A stretch of DNA of 64,000 nucleotides, from the NCBI GenBank assembly GCA_963707275.1, contig CAVPPH010000010.1, forward strand, positions 1 to 64,000, in the 5' to 3' direction. The notes beneath the pieces are model-generated. The model was not told the DNA's origin, did not search any database, and saw only the letters and a list, made by a program, of their open reading frames with translations. Positions 54,431 to 63,894 of this stretch are shown here, in pieces (the first letter of the stretch is position 1; each line of letters begins with the position of its first letter). The DNA comes from JACKBK01 sp963707275. GTDB lineage: Bacteria > Chloroflexota > Anaerolineae > JAAEKA01. A program made the translations under genes and the position numbers.

Positions 54431-56333
54431 ATGGATGCCATGAAACGTGTCGCACTATTCTTGTTCATAATTGGGGCTTGCCTATTGCTGGCCGCCTGCC
54501 AGGTGCCGCCGGCGGTGCAGATTGAGCAGGTTGCGCCAACTGTTGGCGTTCAGCCGGCGACCGCTCCGGTCGTCGATCAACCGGCCGCGCCGATTAGCGA
54601 GACGGCGTCGGTGAACACTGTTGGCGCTGCGTCGCCTGAGAGCGATCAGACCGTAACGCTCAACATGAACCTGCCCTACGGCGATCCGATGAGCCTGGAC
54701 CCGTCGCTGGCAGCCGATGGGGTCTCAGTTAACCTCGTCGACAACCTCTTTGTGGGGTTGACCGACATCCGCGCCGATGGCAGCGTTGCGCCGGCGCTGG
54801 CTACCGACTGGAGCGTCTCCGACGACCGGCTGACTTACACCTTCAACCTGCGCGACGACGCCACCTGGGTGCGCTACACGGCCGCCGCCGGCGTGCAGCA
54901 GTTGGGACCGGTCACGGCTTACGACGTCGTCTACGGCGTCAAGCGCACCTGCGATCCGCGCACGGCGGCGACGTCAGTCTATCTGGATTACGTCATCGCT
55001 GGTTGCCACAAACTGAACGCTGCCGACCCGGCAAGGCTGAGCGAACAAGAGGTTCAGGCGCTGATAGACAACGTGGGCGTCAGCGCGCCCGACAGCACCA
55101 CGGTACAGTTCACGCTGAATACGCAGGCTGTCTATTTTCCGCAGATTGCCGGACTGTGGGTCAACCGGCCGCAAAACCGGACCGCGATCGAAGAGAATGG
55201 CAACCACTGGACGAATCCGGGCCAGATCGTGACCAACGGCCCCTACCTGTTGGCGCGCTGGTTTCATTACGATGACATGACGCTGGAGAAGAACCCGTTT
55301 TGGTATGGCTGGGACGAGGCGGCTGGCAACATCGAACGCATCGAACTGCGCATGACGACCGATCAATCGTTGGCTTTCAAGATGTACAAGTTCGGCACAT
55401 TGGACACGGACAGCGTGCCCGCGGCTGAAATCGACCACGTCAAGAGCGACCCGGTGCTGAGCCAGGAGTACGTCCATGCGCCAGAGGCGTGTACCTCCAT
55501 CGTTGGCTTCACAAATTCCAAGCCGCCGCTGGACAACGTGCTGGTGCGCAAAGCACTGGCGGCTGCCATCGACCGCCAGAGCCTGATCGACAGCGTGCTC
55601 AAGGGTAACGAAATTCCTGCCAACACGTTCGCTCCGGGCATGGTTTTCGGCAGCCCGGCCGGCGACCCCGATATCGCGCCCTGGGCGCTGCCTGAAAGCA
55701 TGGGCGGCTGGGGCTACGACAAGTCGCTGGCGCAGGCCAGGGAATGGCTGGCTGAGGCGGGTTATCCCGACGGCCAGGGCTTCCCGGCGATCACTTTCAT
55801 GCATTCCCAATATGTGACGTCCGATCAGGTGATGAGAGCCATCCAGTCCATGTGGGCGGACGGCCTGGGGATCGAGGTTGCGATCGAGTCCACCGAACAC
55901 GAAGTGTTCTACGACACGATCGATGCCAATACGCCGTTGGACGAACGGCCAAACGCCTGGACGCTGGTCTGGTGCGCTGACTACGCCGACGAAAACAACT
56001 GGGTGTACGAGGTGTTCAACAGCGACGACGGCACGACCTGGGCGAGTTGGGACGCGACTGCCAACGCGCCGCTGGGTCCGCAAGGCATGAACTTCAACCA
56101 GTTGACCAAGGATGCGCAGCAAGTGGAGGATCCGACGCAGCGCCTGGCGCTCTACCGCGCCGCCGAGAAGATTTCTGGTAGACGATGCCACGGCCATCGC
56201 GCCGTTGTACTACAGCGTTCGCAATGAGGTGGCCAAGCCCTACTTGCAGCGTACCTACCGCGACATCGGCGGCGAACAGTGGTCGACCTGGGTGCTGGAC
56301 TGGGCCGCCAAGCAAGCCGCGCTTGATCGCTAG
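54431..56333 (+). CDS. SBP2: solitary oligopeptide-type solute-binding lipoprotein
   Basis: About 634 residues, close paralogue of SBP1 along its full length. Start ATG 54431 follows GGAGG by 8 bp. The signal (VALFLFIIGACLLLAACQ) ends in a lipobox. A Pro/Ala/Val linker precedes the family 5 fold: DPMSLDPSLAADGVSVNLVD, GPVTAYDVVYGVKRTCDPRT, TNGPYLLARWFHYDDMTLEK, FTNSKPPLDNVLVRKALAAA, ADYADENNWVYEVFNSDDG. One indel near 56,168 precedes LVDDATAIAPLYYSVRNEV and the end WVLDWAAKQAALDR. No transporter partners are adjacent. It lies downstream of the Ig-like gene with its own TATCG element. Confidence 0.88.
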
Positions 56334-56355
56334 GTTGTTCCATCGTGCAGTGACG

Positions 56356-56496
56356 TGTCATGCTGAACGGGTTGAACAGCCAACGAACGTGGATGTCCCA
56401 CCGCAAGTGAAGCATCTCCATTCACGTGAGGCGCGAGACGCTTCACTGGTGGTTCAGGCAGGTGTTGGTCGTGCTTCAGACCCGTTCAGCGTGACA
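56356..56496. repeat. 141-bp nested hairpin element
   Basis: Outer arms TGTCATGCTGAACGGGT / ACCCGTTCAGCGTGACA (16 of 17) and inner arms AGTGAAGCATCTC / GAGACGCTTCACT (12 of 13) share almost the same centre. These words are common in environmental bacterial genomes as dispersed palindromes. Part of the inner arm recurs near 60040-60055. It fills the SBP2-GNAT gap. Confidence 0.8.
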
Positions 56497-56604
56497 GCGG
56501 CAGCGGGGTTGCCCTGCAAACTTGTGAGGTCATGTGTATCGTCACAGGTTGATCCGGTAGCGACCACACAGCTTTCGCTCTTGTAGCAACAGGAAATCGC
56601 AGTC

Positions 56605-57621
56605 ATGGAAGAGTCCTTCAGGCATCTCGTTGCAGCCGGCTATCAGGTACGACCGGCCACATATGCTGATGTGCCACAGGTCGTTGCGCTGTTCAATGCC
56701 TCTGAGGTTGAACTCACCGGCGCCGGCGACTGCACGGTGAAGCGCTATGAGGACGCATGGCGCGAGTCAGGCATCGATCTGGAGGCCAGCACACGGCTTG
56801 TTGTGACTCGCGACGGGTGCATTGTCGGCTGCGTCGAGCTATGGGATCAGCGCAATCCACCCGCGCGGCCCTATGTGTGGGGCCGCGTGCATCCGCAGTG
56901 GCAAGGGTGCGGTATTGGCAGTGCCATGCTGTCGTGGGCGCTGTCTGCATCGCTGCGAGCGCTGGATCGACTGCCTGCCGATACCCGCCTTGCTGTTCAA
57001 GCTGAAGCGCCGGCTAACCACATGCCCAGCATCGAGCTGTTCGAAAGCACGGGAATGACCGCCTGCCGCTACTTTTGGCAGATGATCACCGACCTCGACA
57101 GGTCCATCCCAGAACCGGAATGGCCGGCGGGCTTGAAAATACGCACGCTGCGTTACCCGGAAGATCTTGAAGCGGCTTTCATGGCTGAGGAAGATGCATT
57201 TCGCGAGCACTGGGGATACGTCGAGCAGCCTTTCGACGAGGCTTTCGAGCGCTGGAAGAAACACCGCTTCGGTGCGGTCAAGCTGAAGCCGGATCTCTGG
57301 TTCCTGGCACTGGACGGCGAGCAGATCGTCGGCCAGATCAACTCACAGGAAAGTTACGATCTGGATGCCCGCATGGGCTGGATTGCCACTGTCAGTGTGA
57401 GCAAGGCTTACCGGCGGCGCGGTATCGGCCAGGCGCTGTTGCTGCACACCTTTCGCGAGCTGCAAGCGCGGGGCGTCCCGCGCGTCGGCTTGGGTGTGGA
57501 CGCCACCAACAAGACCGGCGCCACCGGGCTGTATCAGCGCGTTGGCATGTCGGTCCAGCATGAGTACACAAACTACGAACTTGAGTTGCGGCCTGGCCGG
57601 GAGCTGGCCGTCGTGGACTGA
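56605..57621 (+). CDS. Double GNAT-domain acetyltransferase
   Basis: 338 residues with two acetyl-CoA-binding folds, as in mycothiol synthase-like proteins. The first has YVWGRVHPQWQGCGIGSAML with an eroded Q/RxxGxG motif. The second has IATVSVSKAYRRRGIGQALL with a complete R-R-R-G-I-G site and ATNKTGATGLYQRVGMSVQH. Only the second half is likely to be catalytic, which is usual for the tandem family. The substrate is unknown. ATG 56605 follows AACAGGAAATCGCAGTC. Intact. Confidence 0.87.
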   Translation: MEESFRHLVAAGYQVRPATYADVPQVVALFNASEVELTGAGDCTVKRYEDAWRESGIDLEASTRLVVTRDGCIVGCVELWDQRNPPARPYVWGRVHPQWQGCGIGSAMLSWALSASLRALDRLPADTRLAVQAEAPANHMPSIELFESTGMTACRYFWQMITDLDRSIPEPEWPAGLKIRTLRYPEDLEAAFMAEEDAFREHWGYVEQPFDEAFERWKKHRFGAVKLKPDLWFLALDGEQIVGQINSQESYDLDARMGWIATVSVSKAYRRRGIGQALLLHTFRELQARGVPRVGLGVDATNKTGATGLYQRVGMSVQHEYTNYELELRPGRELAVVD

Positions 57622-57707
57622 CGACAGGCCAGGGCTTATCATCAGTCGCCAACTTCGGCTGTGAGCACGACGATCAACGTGTTCGCCCTTCAAGAGGAGA
57701 TTTCACT

Positions 57708-60029
57708 ATGAAGCGTTCAGCAGTGTTGGTATTGTTCGCCCTCGTCATCGTGGGGAGTATCGGACTGTGGAACGGTCATCCGGTCAGCGCCGATGGCCAC
57801 ACGCAGGGTCTCTGGATCTTCTCCGACGAGATCAGTTCATTGTCGGCGCGTGATACGTTGGTCCAGCGCAGCGCGGCCAGCGGCGTGACCGACCTCTACC
57901 TCAGCGTCTATCATTCTCCCGCCAACAGCGACGGACGCCTGATGTACGAAGATGGTGACCTTGCCGATCTGATCGACAAGGCACATCTCAGCGGCCTGGC
58001 TGCGTGGGCGGCGTACGGCGACACCGTTTGGCCGGCCCTCGGATGTGATCCGGGCGCGTGGCCCTTGCAGCGCATGGCCGAGGTCGTCGCCTACAACACC
58101 GCCAATCCCGCTGCGCCTTTCGACGGCGTCATCCTCGATGTGGAGCCGCCGGAGCCGCAAAGTGCGGCTGATTTCCAAAACCTGCTGGCGCTCTACCAAT
58201 GCACCCGCGACTTTCTGCCCGGCAACTTGAAGCTGGCGGTTGCGATCCGATTCTACTGGGATACACCCGTGGCATATCCGGCCGGCGGACCGGTCAAGCC
58301 GGTCCACCAGCACATCGTCGATCTCGATCTCGACCAGATCGTGGTGATGGGCTACCGCGACTTCGCCGGCACGGCTAACTGCAACGATGGCGACGGTCTG
58401 ATCTGCCTCGACCAGGACGAGATCGCCTATGCAGACGCGGCCCTCAAGCCTGACCTGATACTGGTTGGTCTTGAGACATCGAACTGCTCGCCCGGCTGCG
58501 GCCCTGAGAAGGTAACCTTCTTCGAGGAAGGGCAGGCGGTGCTAAGCAGCGAGGCGCAGGCTGTCGCGGACCACTTTGCCGCGGCCCCCAGCTTCGGCGG
58601 CTTCGCCATCCACCGCTACAACGCCTCCTATCTGTCTGGTCAGCCCGATTGGCCGGCCGAGAACCCCCCGCCGCCACAGGGCGTGGTGGTCAGGCTGCTG
58701 GACAGCCAGGGCAACGGTCTGGCCGGCGGCACGGTGCAATACTACGCCGGCGGGTGGCAGGCCATTCCGGGCACCACCGACGCCAGCGGGACCCTGGTTA
58801 CCGATATTCCCGTGTCCAGCGGCAACCTGAGCTTCCGCATGACCTACGCCAACGCGTCGCAGCAACTGTCTCAGAACGTGACCGGCAACCCCACTGTCAC
58901 GTTCCAGACGACCCACGTCACTGTCGAACTGCGAGACAGCTTCGGCAACCTGATCCCGGACGAGGCGGGAACCGGCACGGTGCAGTACTACGCGGGCGGC
59001 TGGCGTGACTTCGGTGTGACCGTGGGTGGGCAGACCAGCAAGGAGTTGCTGCCGCTGAGCTACAGCTTCAGCATGAGCTACGCCTTTGGCCGCCAGCAAC
59101 TGAACGGTCAGAATGTCGCTGCCAACCCGACCGTCACGTTCCAGACGACCCACGTCACCGTGGAACTGCGCGACAGCAGCGGCAATCTGATCCCCGACGG
59201 TGCGGGAACCGGCGCCGTGCAATACTACGCGGGCGGCTGGCGTGACTTCGGTGTGACCGCCGGTGGGCAGGCCAGCAGGGAACTGCTGCCGCTGACCTAC
59301 AGTTTCGCCATGACCTACGCCTTCGGCCGCCAGCAGTTGAACGGCCAAGACGTCGGTGCTAATCCCACCGTCACGTTCCAGACGAAACAGGTCACCGTGG
59401 AACTGCGCGACAGCGGCGGCAACCTGATCCCCGACGCGGCTGGAACCGGGACCGTGCAGTACTACGCGGGCGGCTGGCGCGACTTCGGTGTGACGACCGG
59501 AGGGCAGGCCAGCAGGGAACTGCTGCCGCTGACCTACAGTTTCGCCATGACCTACGCCTTCGGCCGCCAGCAGTTGAACGGCCAGGATGTCGCCGCCAAC
59601 CCGACCGTCACCTTCCAGACGACCCGCGTCACCGTGGAACTGCGCGACAGCAGCGGCAACCCGATCTCCAACGAGGCAGGAACCGGGATGGTGCAGTACT
59701 ACGCCGGCGGCTGGCGTGACTTTGGCGTAACCGCCGGTGGACAGGCAAGCAGGGAACTGCTGCCGCTGACCTACAGTTTCGCCATGACCTACGCCTTCGG
59801 CCGCCAGCAGCTGAACGGCCAGGACGTCAACGCGAACCCGACCGTCACGTTCCAGACTGGCCACGTTCACTCAGACAGCGGGACAGCAGTCCAGTACTAC
59901 GCCGGTGGCTGGCGCAGCTTCGTGCAGGACATGCAGCTTCTGCCCGCTTCGTACACGTTTCACTTCAACGACGGGAGCCCGAACCAGGCATATCCAGTCG
60001 TGGGCGGCATGATGAACGCGATCCATTGA
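57708..60029 (+). CDS. Exported protein: GH-like barrel plus YYAGGW repeats
   Basis: 773 residues, uninterrupted. A signal peptide (LVLFALVIVGSIGLWNGHPV) precedes a roughly 300-residue barrel-like domain: GLWIFSDEISSLSARDTLVQ, TDLYLSVYHSP, AAPFDGVILDVEPPEPQSA with acidic residues at a likely strand-4 active site, QIVVMGYRDFAGTANC, GGFAIHRYNASYLSGQ. This resembles GH18-like or related barrels. The rest is an array of beta repeats of about 79-80 residues (VTVELRDSSGNLIPD; GAVQYYAGGWRDFGVT; LLPLTYSFAMTYAFGRQQL). The last is shortened. It may bind and process glycans outside the cell; activity is unproven. AGAGGAG lies 9 bp upstream of ATG. Confidence 0.8.
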   Translation: MKRSAVLVLFALVIVGSIGLWNGHPVSADGHTQGLWIFSDEISSLSARDTLVQRSAASGVTDLYLSVYHSPANSDGRLMYEDGDLADLIDKAHLSGLAAWAAYGDTVWPALGCDPGAWPLQRMAEVVAYNTANPAAPFDGVILDVEPPEPQSAADFQNLLALYQCTRDFLPGNLKLAVAIRFYWDTPVAYPAGGPVKPVHQHIVDLDLDQIVVMGYRDFAGTANCNDGDGLICLDQDEIAYADAALKPDLILVGLETSNCSPGCGPEKVTFFEEGQAVLSSEAQAVADHFAAAPSFGGFAIHRYNASYLSGQPDWPAENPPPPQGVVVRLLDSQGNGLAGGTVQYYAGGWQAIPGTTDASGTLVTDIPVSSGNLSFRMTYANASQQLSQNVTGNPTVTFQTTHVTVELRDSFGNLIPDEAGTGTVQYYAGGWRDFGVTVGGQTSKELLPLSYSFSMSYAFGRQQLNGQNVAANPTVTFQTTHVTVELRDSSGNLIPDGAGTGAVQYYAGGWRDFGVTAGGQASRELLPLTYSFAMTYAFGRQQLNGQDVGANPTVTFQTKQVTVELRDSGGNLIPDAAGTGTVQYYAGGWRDFGVTTGGQASRELLPLTYSFAMTYAFGRQQLNGQDVAANPTVTFQTTRVTVELRDSSGNPISNEAGTGMVQYYAGGWRDFGVTAGGQASRELLPLTYSFAMTYAFGRQQLNGQDVNANPTVTFQTGHVHSDSGTAVQYYAGGWRSFVQDMQLLPASYTFHFNDGSPNQAYPVVGGMMNAIH
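58681..59960. repeat. Tandem ~240-bp repeats encoding YYAGGW domains
   Basis: Seven units: one diverged (from 58681), four long near-identical ones (starting near 58915, 59152, 59392 and 59629), and a short terminal unit from about 59870; the boundary of the first two is loose. Long stretches between units are identical at DNA level, for example GCGGGCGGCTGGCGTGACTT. This indicates recent expansion or homogenisation and a risk of mis-assembled copy number. Confidence 0.75.
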
Positions 60030-60143
60030 CAGCAGACGCGAAACGCTTCACTGGCGGTTGGCCCAGGCCTGGTTGGGTGCTCGATCCGCTCAAGGTGACA
60101 ACCATTCGGATACTTACGCCCACATGTACTAGGACCGCGTTCT

Positions 60144-60932
60144 ATGCCCGACTTTCGACATTGGCTACTGACCGCAGATTTGCACGTTGCAACGCTAACA
60201 CTAAATCGGCCCGAGTCGAAGAACAGCCTGACGCCTGAGGTTTTGAGCGAGTTGCGCGCGATCACAGCCGAGCTGGGCGCCAATGTCGAGGTCTGGGCTG
60301 TCGTCCTGCAAGGGAACGGAGACCACTTCTCAGTGGGCGTGGATACCGATCTCATTCGCAGCATGCTCGATCAGCCGGCCCAGATCGTGCGCGAACAGCT
60401 TCGGGAGATGCAAGTAGCGCTGGATGAATTCGAAGCCATCCCCAAGCCCGTACTCGCCAGGCTGCATGGGTTTTGTATCGGCGGCGGTCTCCTGCTGGCA
60501 TTGTGTTGCGATTTTCGCATCGCCAGCCAGCGTACCATCTTCGCCCTGCCCGAGGTCAAGCTGGGCATCCCAATTCTGATGGGCACGCACCGCATCACGC
60601 GGGTCACAGGAATTGCTACAGCAAAGGAACTGGTTTTGTTCGGCGAGCGTTTCAACGCCGCAACGGCGCATAGATTGGGGCTGTTGCATCGCGTCGTGGC
60701 GCCCGATCAACTTGATTCCACCGTGATGACGCTGGCGGACCGCTTTCGCAGACTGCCACCGCGGACAATCAGTGTCACGAAACGCATCTTCACCGAAGGC
60801 TACGGCCTACCTCTGCGCGATAGTCAGGATCTGGAGCTTGAGGCGCTGGCGGAACTGCTTGACAGCCACGATCCGCGCGAGGCAATCGAGAGCTTCTTGG
60901 TTGGACGTGACCCACATTACACGGGGACATAG
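60144..60932 (+). CDS. Enoyl-CoA hydratase/isomerase family protein
   Basis: 262 residues of crotonase fold. LHVATLTLNRPESKNSLTPE and WAVVLQGNGDHFSVGVDTDL, then VLARLHGFCIGGGLLLALCC, form the oxyanion hole. FRIASQRTIFALPEVKLGIP and GERFNAATAHRLGLLHRVV follow in order. The Glu of PEVKLGI is at the second catalytic position of hydratases. The first catalytic Glu is less clear, so isomerase or other crotonase chemistry is possible. It converges with R4, stops 10 bp apart. Intact. Confidence 0.88.
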   Translation: MPDFRHWLLTADLHVATLTLNRPESKNSLTPEVLSELRAITAELGANVEVWAVVLQGNGDHFSVGVDTDLIRSMLDQPAQIVREQLREMQVALDEFEAIPKPVLARLHGFCIGGGLLLALCCDFRIASQRTIFALPEVKLGIPILMGTHRITRVTGIATAKELVLFGERFNAATAHRLGLLHRVVAPDQLDSTVMTLADRFRRLPPRTISVTKRIFTEGYGLPLRDSQDLELEALAELLDSHDPREAIESFLVGRDPHYTGT

Positions 60933-60942
60933 TCTGCAAGAA

Positions 60943-63552
60943 CTAACCAAGTTGCAACGCCTGCAGGATCGAGACTGCCTCCTCAACCACCTGCTCGAAT
61001 GGGTGTCGCTGACCTTGCGCCCACGCAGCGTCGAAACTCGCTGTGTTGAGGTGAACTCTTGCAGTCTCGAAGAGTCGATTGAAGTCGGTACGATAGATCG
61101 GCCACATGCGATAGTTCTCGTTGTCTGCGGCATCGGTTGCGCCAAGTAGCACGACAGCCAACTCGTGCTGGCCAAACGCCAGCGCCAGACCGGCCAGGCC
61201 AAGGCTCCAGGAACTCCATTCATCTCGGTCGACTGGGATTCCTGGCAGACTGGCGCGGTACCAGTGGATGGCGCTAGCGTAGTCGCCTTCTTCCTGGACC
61301 AACGTTGCCAGGTACAGGTAACAGCCGCACAGGTTGGGATCCTGGTCGTTGTCGTATCTCTTTACGAGTTGTAGCCACTGGTTCATGAATATGTGGGCAG
61401 TATCGAAATCCTTCTGACGAATCGCCGTGAGAGAAAGGCCGATAAGGGTTTCCTGGCTAATGTCGTTTTTCCCGGTTTGACGCTCTACTTTCATACTTTG
61501 CTCAAAGCGCGATCTCGCAAGTGCCAAATCGCCATTCGCGTAAGCTATCTCGCCCAGCCTGTTCAAAGGTAACGAAAACCCCAGACCTTCCCGTTGAGAG
61601 ATGGCAAGGCTTTCCTCGCCTAACTCTTGAGCTCGAAGGAAGTCACCTCTCAACAGAGAGACTTTTGTGAGATACATGAGGGCCATTGACATGCCCCCAG
61701 GGGAGCGAAGTTCTGTGTAACAGTCGAGCGCCTTTTCCAGGTACTGGATGGCAGCGGCCGAGTCTTGCAACCACCACAATGACATTCGTCCCAGGAGGAT
61801 CAATGCGTCGGCTTCCCCTTTGAGATAACCCAGCTTCGTGCTGATGGTCAGGCTCTCCTCGACCATTGTCTTTGCACGAGTGGTCTCTCCGCTGTACAAC
61901 AGAACAATGCCAGCTTCATACAGGACCCTTGCTCGCGGAATGGTTGGATTTGAGGCCCCGGGAAGTGCAAGTACCTCGTCGATCAAACGGATTGCTTCCA
62001 CGTAGGGACCTCTCTGATAAAACCAGAACGCCAGATACGCAGTCAACAGTAAGGATATCTGTTCGTCGTGCTGCACGGACCAGGCAAGAGCAGAGCGCAA
62101 ATTGTAGAGTTCATCATCGATCAAACGGTTTTGTAGCGTTCGTCTGGGGTTGCCATCCGCTGCATTGCCATTCTCCATGATCGTCAGGAAGCAGCCAGCA
62201 TGCCGCGCCCGCATGATCTCCATTTCGCCGCTGGCAGCTAATCTGTCGAGGCCGAACTCGCGCACCGTCTCAAGCATGGCGTAGCGCGTTTCACCGTATA
62301 GCCCGGTCTCACGCTGCACGAGGTTCCTTTCCAGAAGCACTGCGACGCCGTCCAGGACGGCTGCCGCCTGCTCTTCAGCGTTGCCATCTTCCCAGCACAC
62401 CATCTCAGCCGCCTGCAGTGTGAAGCCGCCTGCGAATACCGACAGACGCCGGAACAGCGTCTGCTCGGCTGGCGGGAGCAGGTCGTAGCTCCAGCCGATG
62501 GCGCCGCGCAGGGTCTTCTGGCGGGCGGACACATCGCGCAGGCCGTCGGTGGAGAGCAGCCACGGGCCGTGCAGGCGTGCCAACAATTCGTTGGGTGGAA
62601 GGACCTTGACCCGCGCCGCGACCAGTTCGATGGCCAGCGGCAGGCCGTCCAGCCGGCGGCACAGTTCGGCCACAGCGGCAGCGTTGCCGTCGTCGACAGC
62701 GAAGTCGGGCAGCACCGCTTCGGCGCGTTCGGCAAAGAGTTCTACCGACGGATAGCGCAGCATGTCGGCGGCTTTGACCGCGCTCGCTCCGGTCATCTCG
62801 GCCGGCAACGCTAACGGCAGCACGTGGATCTGGCGCTCGCCGCGCACCCGCAGCGGCTGGCGGCTGGTGACCAGGACGTGCAGCCATGGACAGCGGCGCA
62901 GCAAGTCGTCCACCAGCGGCGCGGCGGCCACGATCTGCTCGAAGTTATCCAGCACCAGGAGCAGGTGTTTCTCCTCAAGATACGCGCGCAGTTGTAGCTC
63001 CGGTGGGTTGGGACCGCTCATTTGCAAGCCCAGCGCCTGGGCGATGGCCGCCGCCACCTGATGGGGGTCGATGACCGGCGCCAGGCGGACGAAGAAGGCG
63101 CCGTCGTCGAACTGTTCCAGCACGTCCTCGGCCACGGCCAGGGAGAGCCGCGTCTTGCCGACGCCGGGCGGACCAACCAGCGTAACCAGCCGAGCGCCGT
63201 CGTCGACCAGCCGTTTACGCACAGCGGTGATGTCGCGCTCGCGGCCGATGAGTGGTGTGAGCTGGGCGGGGAGGTTGTTAGGATGCTGGGGACGCAGCAG
63301 GCGCGCCTTGACCGTGAAGTCGTCTTCGAGACCGCGCGCCAGGGAAACCAGGCCCGGCAGGTCGGCGTCGTCCACGCCGAGAGCTGTGGCAAGAGACGCA
63401 ACCAGCGGCGCGGACGGCTGCAGGTTGCCGGCCTCGATCTTGCGCAGCGTCACCTCGGCGCAGCCCGCCTGCTGTGCCAACACCTTCTGTGTCAGCCCAA
63501 GCGCCTTGCGCCGTTGCTTGAGCCACTGACCGAAGTTACCTGTCTGTTGCAT
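60943..63552 (-). CDS. R4: XRE / STAND ATPase / TPR regulator
   Basis: 869 residues, intact, and so the reference for the broken R2 and R3. Residues 1-65 are the helix-turn-helix (FGQWLKQRRKALGLTQKVLA). NLPAQLTPLIGRERDITAVR leads to Walker A VGPPGVGKTRLSLAV, Walker B LLLVLDNFEQIVAAAPLVDD, VTSRQPLRVRGERQ and ELCRRLDGLPLAIELVAARV. After the winged helix (RQKTLRGAIGWSYDLLPPAE) come about ten TPR-like hairpins (GPYVEAIRLIDEVLALPGAS; LLGRMSLWWLQDSAAAIQYL; LGEIAYANGDLALARSRFEQ). It likely senses a cytosolic cue and switches nearby genes. It diverges from an exported protein gene at the window edge, with a perfect CRP-like palindrome and a TATCG repeat between. Confidence 0.92.
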   Translation of the reverse strand: MQQTGNFGQWLKQRRKALGLTQKVLAQQAGCAEVTLRKIEAGNLQPSAPLVASLATALGVDDADLPGLVSLARGLEDDFTVKARLLRPQHPNNLPAQLTPLIGRERDITAVRKRLVDDGARLVTLVGPPGVGKTRLSLAVAEDVLEQFDDGAFFVRLAPVIDPHQVAAAIAQALGLQMSGPNPPELQLRAYLEEKHLLLVLDNFEQIVAAAPLVDDLLRRCPWLHVLVTSRQPLRVRGERQIHVLPLALPAEMTGASAVKAADMLRYPSVELFAERAEAVLPDFAVDDGNAAAVAELCRRLDGLPLAIELVAARVKVLPPNELLARLHGPWLLSTDGLRDVSARQKTLRGAIGWSYDLLPPAEQTLFRRLSVFAGGFTLQAAEMVCWEDGNAEEQAAAVLDGVAVLLERNLVQRETGLYGETRYAMLETVREFGLDRLAASGEMEIMRARHAGCFLTIMENGNAADGNPRRTLQNRLIDDELYNLRSALAWSVQHDEQISLLLTAYLAFWFYQRGPYVEAIRLIDEVLALPGASNPTIPRARVLYEAGIVLLYSGETTRAKTMVEESLTISTKLGYLKGEADALILLGRMSLWWLQDSAAAIQYLEKALDCYTELRSPGGMSMALMYLTKVSLLRGDFLRAQELGEESLAISQREGLGFSLPLNRLGEIAYANGDLALARSRFEQSMKVERQTGKNDISQETLIGLSLTAIRQKDFDTAHIFMNQWLQLVKRYDNDQDPNLCGCYLYLATLVQEEGDYASAIHWYRASLPGIPVDRDEWSSWSLGLAGLALAFGQHELAVVLLGATDAADNENYRMWPIYRTDFNRLFETARVHLNTASFDAAWAQGQRHPFEQVVEEAVSILQALQLG

Positions 63553-63593
63553 TTTCTCAAGCTACAGCCTTCTCAGCATCAGTTTGCCAGAAA

Positions 63594-63613
63594 AGTGTGA
63601 CGGGTTTCACACT
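63594..63613. promoter_or_regulatory. Perfect CRP-like palindrome beside R4
   Basis: AGTGTGA-CGGGTT-TCACACT: 7-bp perfect arms spaced by 6, containing TGTGA-N6-TCACA. It lies 42 bp upstream of the R4 start. A degenerate copy lies at the same place before R3. Confidence 0.7.
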
Positions 63614-63770
63614 TTTTTTGTGAACTACTTCATAGCGAGAATTGCACAATCCTGTTATGATACAACCATATCCCAAAAGCCGCTTCAAGTTTCGGGGTTA
63701 ACCCGTTATCCGCCTGGTTGAGTAGGGACTGCGAGTCGCCGCAAGGGTCGCGCATATTGTATCACATTGC

Positions 63771-63787
63771 TATCGGTTTTGGTATCG
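63771..63787. promoter_or_regulatory. TATCG direct repeat, copy 4
   Basis: TATCG-GTTTTGG-TATCG with 12-bp period, inside TTGTATCACATTGC...GTATCGCAA, about 110 bp before the exported gene's ATG. It matches copy 2 over about 30 bp. Confidence 0.65.
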
Positions 63788-63894
63788 CAATTTGGTTCTT
63801 AACTGCGCACAAATCCTGTTTAATAACAGGTGTTCGGACAAAGTGCTGGGGCTCCCAAAGGCCACCCATTTGTGATCATTTTGAGGAGGATACC

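Noticed and set aside
46044..56333. A complete oligopeptide ABC transporter operon
   Set aside because: Only binding proteins are present; no permease or ATPase motif was found on either strand nearby.
58542..59870. 442-residue minus-strand repeat protein
   Set aside because: It is the antisense reading of the YYAGGW repeats; its periodicity only mirrors the plus-strand repeats.
58681..59960. CRISPR-like array
   Set aside because: Units are about 240 bp, coding and contiguous without spacers. No CRISPR array or cas gene was seen anywhere in the window.
42026..63552. Anti-phage STAND (Avs-like) defence proteins
   Set aside because: All four carry an N-terminal XRE DNA-binding domain and no nuclease, protease or membrane effector, so a regulatory role fits better.
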